Origin: an uncultured Collinsella sp.
Lineage (GTDB): Bacteria; Actinomycetota; Coriobacteriia; Coriobacteriales; Coriobacteriaceae
DNA: 6,514 bases
Direction of reading: 5' to 3'
Assembly (NCBI GenBank): GCA_934654775.1
Contig: CAKUGR010000022.1
Span: 1 to 6,514 of the forward strand
Shown piece by piece: positions 5,403 to 6,514 of the stretch. Position 1 is the stretch's first letter. Each line of letters starts with the position of its first letter. The translations under genes were made by a program, and so were the position numbers. The notes beneath the pieces were generated by a model. The model did not search any database, was not told where the DNA came from, and saw nothing but the letters and a program-made list of their open reading frames with translations.

Positions 5403-5431
5403 ATTGTACTCCCCGCGCGCCTTGGATAAAA
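5403..5431 (-). promoter_or_regulatory. Candidate ilvE promoter
   Basis: On the minus strand TACAAT (5408-5403) is a close match to the -10 consensus. The hexamer 17 bp upstream (TTTTAT, 5431-5426) is a weak -35. The predicted start near 5396 gives a 5' leader of roughly 145 nt before ilvE. I do not see the T-box signature in that leader. Confidence 0.5.
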
Positions 5432-5469
5432 CGCTTTTCTTTAACTAAGTAAAGTATTTTCATTTGCCT

Positions 5470-5510
5470 TCAACACAAAAGGCCCGCCATCGAATCCGAT
5501 GACGGACCTT
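5470..5510 (-). terminator. Intrinsic terminator of the DedA-family gene
   Basis: On the minus strand AAGGTCCGTCATCG (5510-5497) pairs with CGATGGCGGGCCTT (5492-5479) around a 4-nt loop, using two G-U pairs, and TTGTGTTG follows. On the plus strand the two G-U pairs become C-A mismatches, so it is oriented for minus-strand transcripts. It insulates ilvE from dedA. Confidence 0.9.
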
Positions 5511-5538
5511 GAAATTAACGTCCGAAAATAGGTGCAAA

Positions 5539-6186
5539 CTAGGCGCTCTTCTTCCCGAGCTTAGACTTGACCAGGCCGACCACGGTCGGGATGATCGACA
5601 CGGCGACGATGCCGATGATCAGCAACTCAAAGTGCTCCTGCACAAAGGGGATGCCACCAAAGAAGTAACCCAGCAGCGTAAAGACCGTCGACCAGGTAAT
5701 GCCACCCAGCACGTTAAAGATGACAAAGTTGCGCCAGTGCATGCCGCCCATGCCGGCGATAAAAGGCACAAAGGTGCGGATGAACGGGAAGAAGCGGCCC
5801 AGGAAAATGGCCAGGTGGCCCCACTTATCCAGGAAGTCCTCGGACTTTTTGATGCGCTCGGGCGTCATGGCCTTCACCTTGCCCGAGGCGATGATCTTGC
5901 GGCCAAAGAAGTGGCCGATCATAAAGTTGCACTGGTCGCCCAGGATAGCAGCGGCCCACGCAGTGGCCAAAAGCGCCACGATGTTAAAGCCACCGTTGTG
6001 GGCGAAGAAGCCCGAGGCGAACAGCAGCGAGTCGCCGGGAAGGAACGGGAAGAACACCACGCCCGTCTCGATAAAGATAATAAGGAACACGCAGCCGTAG
6101 GCCATAAGTGGGCCGGCGGCGATCCAGCTGGCAATCGCAGTGCGCGGGTCCTTAAGCAGCTCGGCAATGAAATTGATGAAACCCAT
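5539..6186 (-). CDS. DedA family membrane protein (SNARE-associated / VTT domain)
   Basis: A 215-residue polytopic membrane protein. It has hydrophobic segments at about 24-50, 66-94, 125-145, 152-178 and 186-206. DedA signatures are present: IETGVVFFPFLPGDSLLFASG (39-59) with the acidic E40 and the PGD turn of the first re-entrant loop, and LGRFFPFIRTFVPFIAGMGGM (129-149) with R131 and R137. The WRNFVIFNVLGGITWS segment (151-166) is also typical. Some members of this family (for example UptA and PopT) recycle undecaprenyl phosphate across the membrane, and others affect membrane potential and drug or pH tolerance. Which applies here cannot be read from sequence. The ATG at 6186 has GAGAGG nine bases upstream and is preferred over the 13-codon extension to 6225. 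The gene is monocistronic, with its own terminator at 5470-5510. Confidence 0.94.
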   Translation of the reverse strand: MGFINFIAELLKDPRTAIASWIAAGPLMAYGCVFLIIFIETGVVFFPFLPGDSLLFASGFFAHNGGFNIVALLATAWAAAILGDQCNFMIGHFFGRKIIASGKVKAMTPERIKKSEDFLDKWGHLAIFLGRFFPFIRTFVPFIAGMGGMHWRNFVIFNVLGGITWSTVFTLLGYFFGGIPFVQEHFELLIIGIVAVSIIPTVVGLVKSKLGKKSA

Positions 6187-6232
6187 GAAGTAAAACCTCT
6201 CAGTTGTGGGCGCGGACACGTCCAAGTTGACC

Positions 6233-6238
6233 AGTATA
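6233..6238 (-). promoter_or_regulatory. Candidate -10 box of the DedA-family gene
   Basis: TATACT on the minus strand lies 47 bp upstream of the start codon. No good -35 is found at standard spacing (TTTGGC at 6264-6259 would need a 20-bp spacer), so an activator or a different sigma factor is possible. Confidence 0.4.
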
Positions 6239-6446
6239 CGGTTACGGCGCGAGCACGGGCCAAACCCCTCAAAAGTCTTACTTCATTACCAGCAAGTTTG
6301 CATAACTGACATCTGTAGCGTAACGCCGCGCAAGATTGCCCCCTGAGTCTCCGCAATCCCGTTTAGCTAATCAACCTTTATCAACCGAATCAAACAATTC
6401 AAGATATTCAACTGTCCGCCGCAGTGTCTCCACGACCTAAATCAGA
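6239..6446. other. Intergenic region without a recognised gene
   Basis: No coding frame with a ribosome binding site or recognisable product, and no RNA gene, is visible on either strand. The most distinctive part is an AT-rich stretch at 6366-6412 containing spaced ATCAA/ATTCAA repeats, described separately. Confidence 0.5.
6370..6412. repeat. Five ATCAA/ATTCAA repeats at roughly 9-10 bp spacing
   Basis: ATCAACC at 6370, ATCAACC at 6380, ATCAAAC at 6389, ATTCAAG at 6397 and ATTCAAC at 6406 (TTGAT or TTGAAT on the minus strand). Spacings of 10, 9, 8 and 9 bp are near one helical turn, so the motifs lie on about the same face of the DNA. This may be a multimer protein-binding site or bent DNA. 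Confidence 0.4.
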
Positions 6447-6475
6447 ACCACCCTTAAAAAGGGTGGTTTGCTCTT
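6447..6475 (+). terminator. Hairpin, possible terminator near the right edge
   Basis: AACCACCCT (6447-6455) is perfectly complementary to AGGGTGGTT (6460-6468) with a 4-nt loop. The following plus-strand bases TGCTCTT are moderately T-rich; on the minus strand CTGATTT follows. It could end a plus-strand transcript from within 6240-6440 or a leftward gene beyond the right edge. Direction is uncertain. Confidence 0.5.
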
Positions 6476-6514
6476 AGGGTATAACCCACGGGCCCCGGGC
6501 TCGCGTCTAAAGGC

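Noticed and set aside
5509..6309. 266-codon plus-strand open frame opposite dedA
   Set aside because: Its translation is rich in charged residues and low in complexity, as expected from the reverse of membrane-segment codons; the DedA motifs are on the minus strand.

Overview
This is a bacterial chromosomal window with GC-rich coding regions and AT-richer intergenic gaps. The gene content fits a high-GC Gram-positive: a stand-alone LemA protein, a branched-chain aminotransferase of about 350 residues, a DedA membrane protein, and a TadA domain fused to a glycerate kinase. My best guess is Coriobacteriia, perhaps Collinsella. That is an impression from overall style, not from a marker gene.

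Layout, left to right. Positions 1-449 carry no conventional gene but are dense in inverted repeats. They hold two small head-to-head reading frames (86-202 minus, 265-453 plus) whose N-terminal halves are related at the protein level. Positions 450-2231 (minus) encode one fused protein: tRNA adenosine-34 deaminase followed by glycerate 2-kinase. A tRNA-Ser(UGA) gene follows (2283-2372, plus), lying tail-to-tail with a TetR-family regulator (2376-2960, minus). That regulator is divergent from lemA (3173-3724, plus), which ends in a strong terminator. The 390-bp gap 3806-4196 holds a 202-bp element bounded by near-perfect 21-bp inverted repeats, then the terminator of ilvE. ilvE (4197-5249, minus) has its own promoter and a leader of about 145 nt. 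The DedA-family gene (5539-6186, minus) has its own terminator just upstream of the ilvE promoter. The last 330 bp contain the dedA promoter region, a run of helically spaced TTGAT-like repeats and a hairpin belonging to something at or beyond the right edge.

The genes look like separate housekeeping transcription units rather than one pathway: tRNA wobble editing and glycerate phosphorylation in one polypeptide, a serine tRNA, a regulator that may control itself and the divergent lemA, branched-chain amino acid transamination, and a membrane protein of a family linked to lipid-carrier recycling. No phage, CRISPR, insertion-sequence transposase or defence system is visible. The least explained parts are the left 450 bp, the 3830-4031 inverted-repeat element and the TadA-glycerate kinase fusion.
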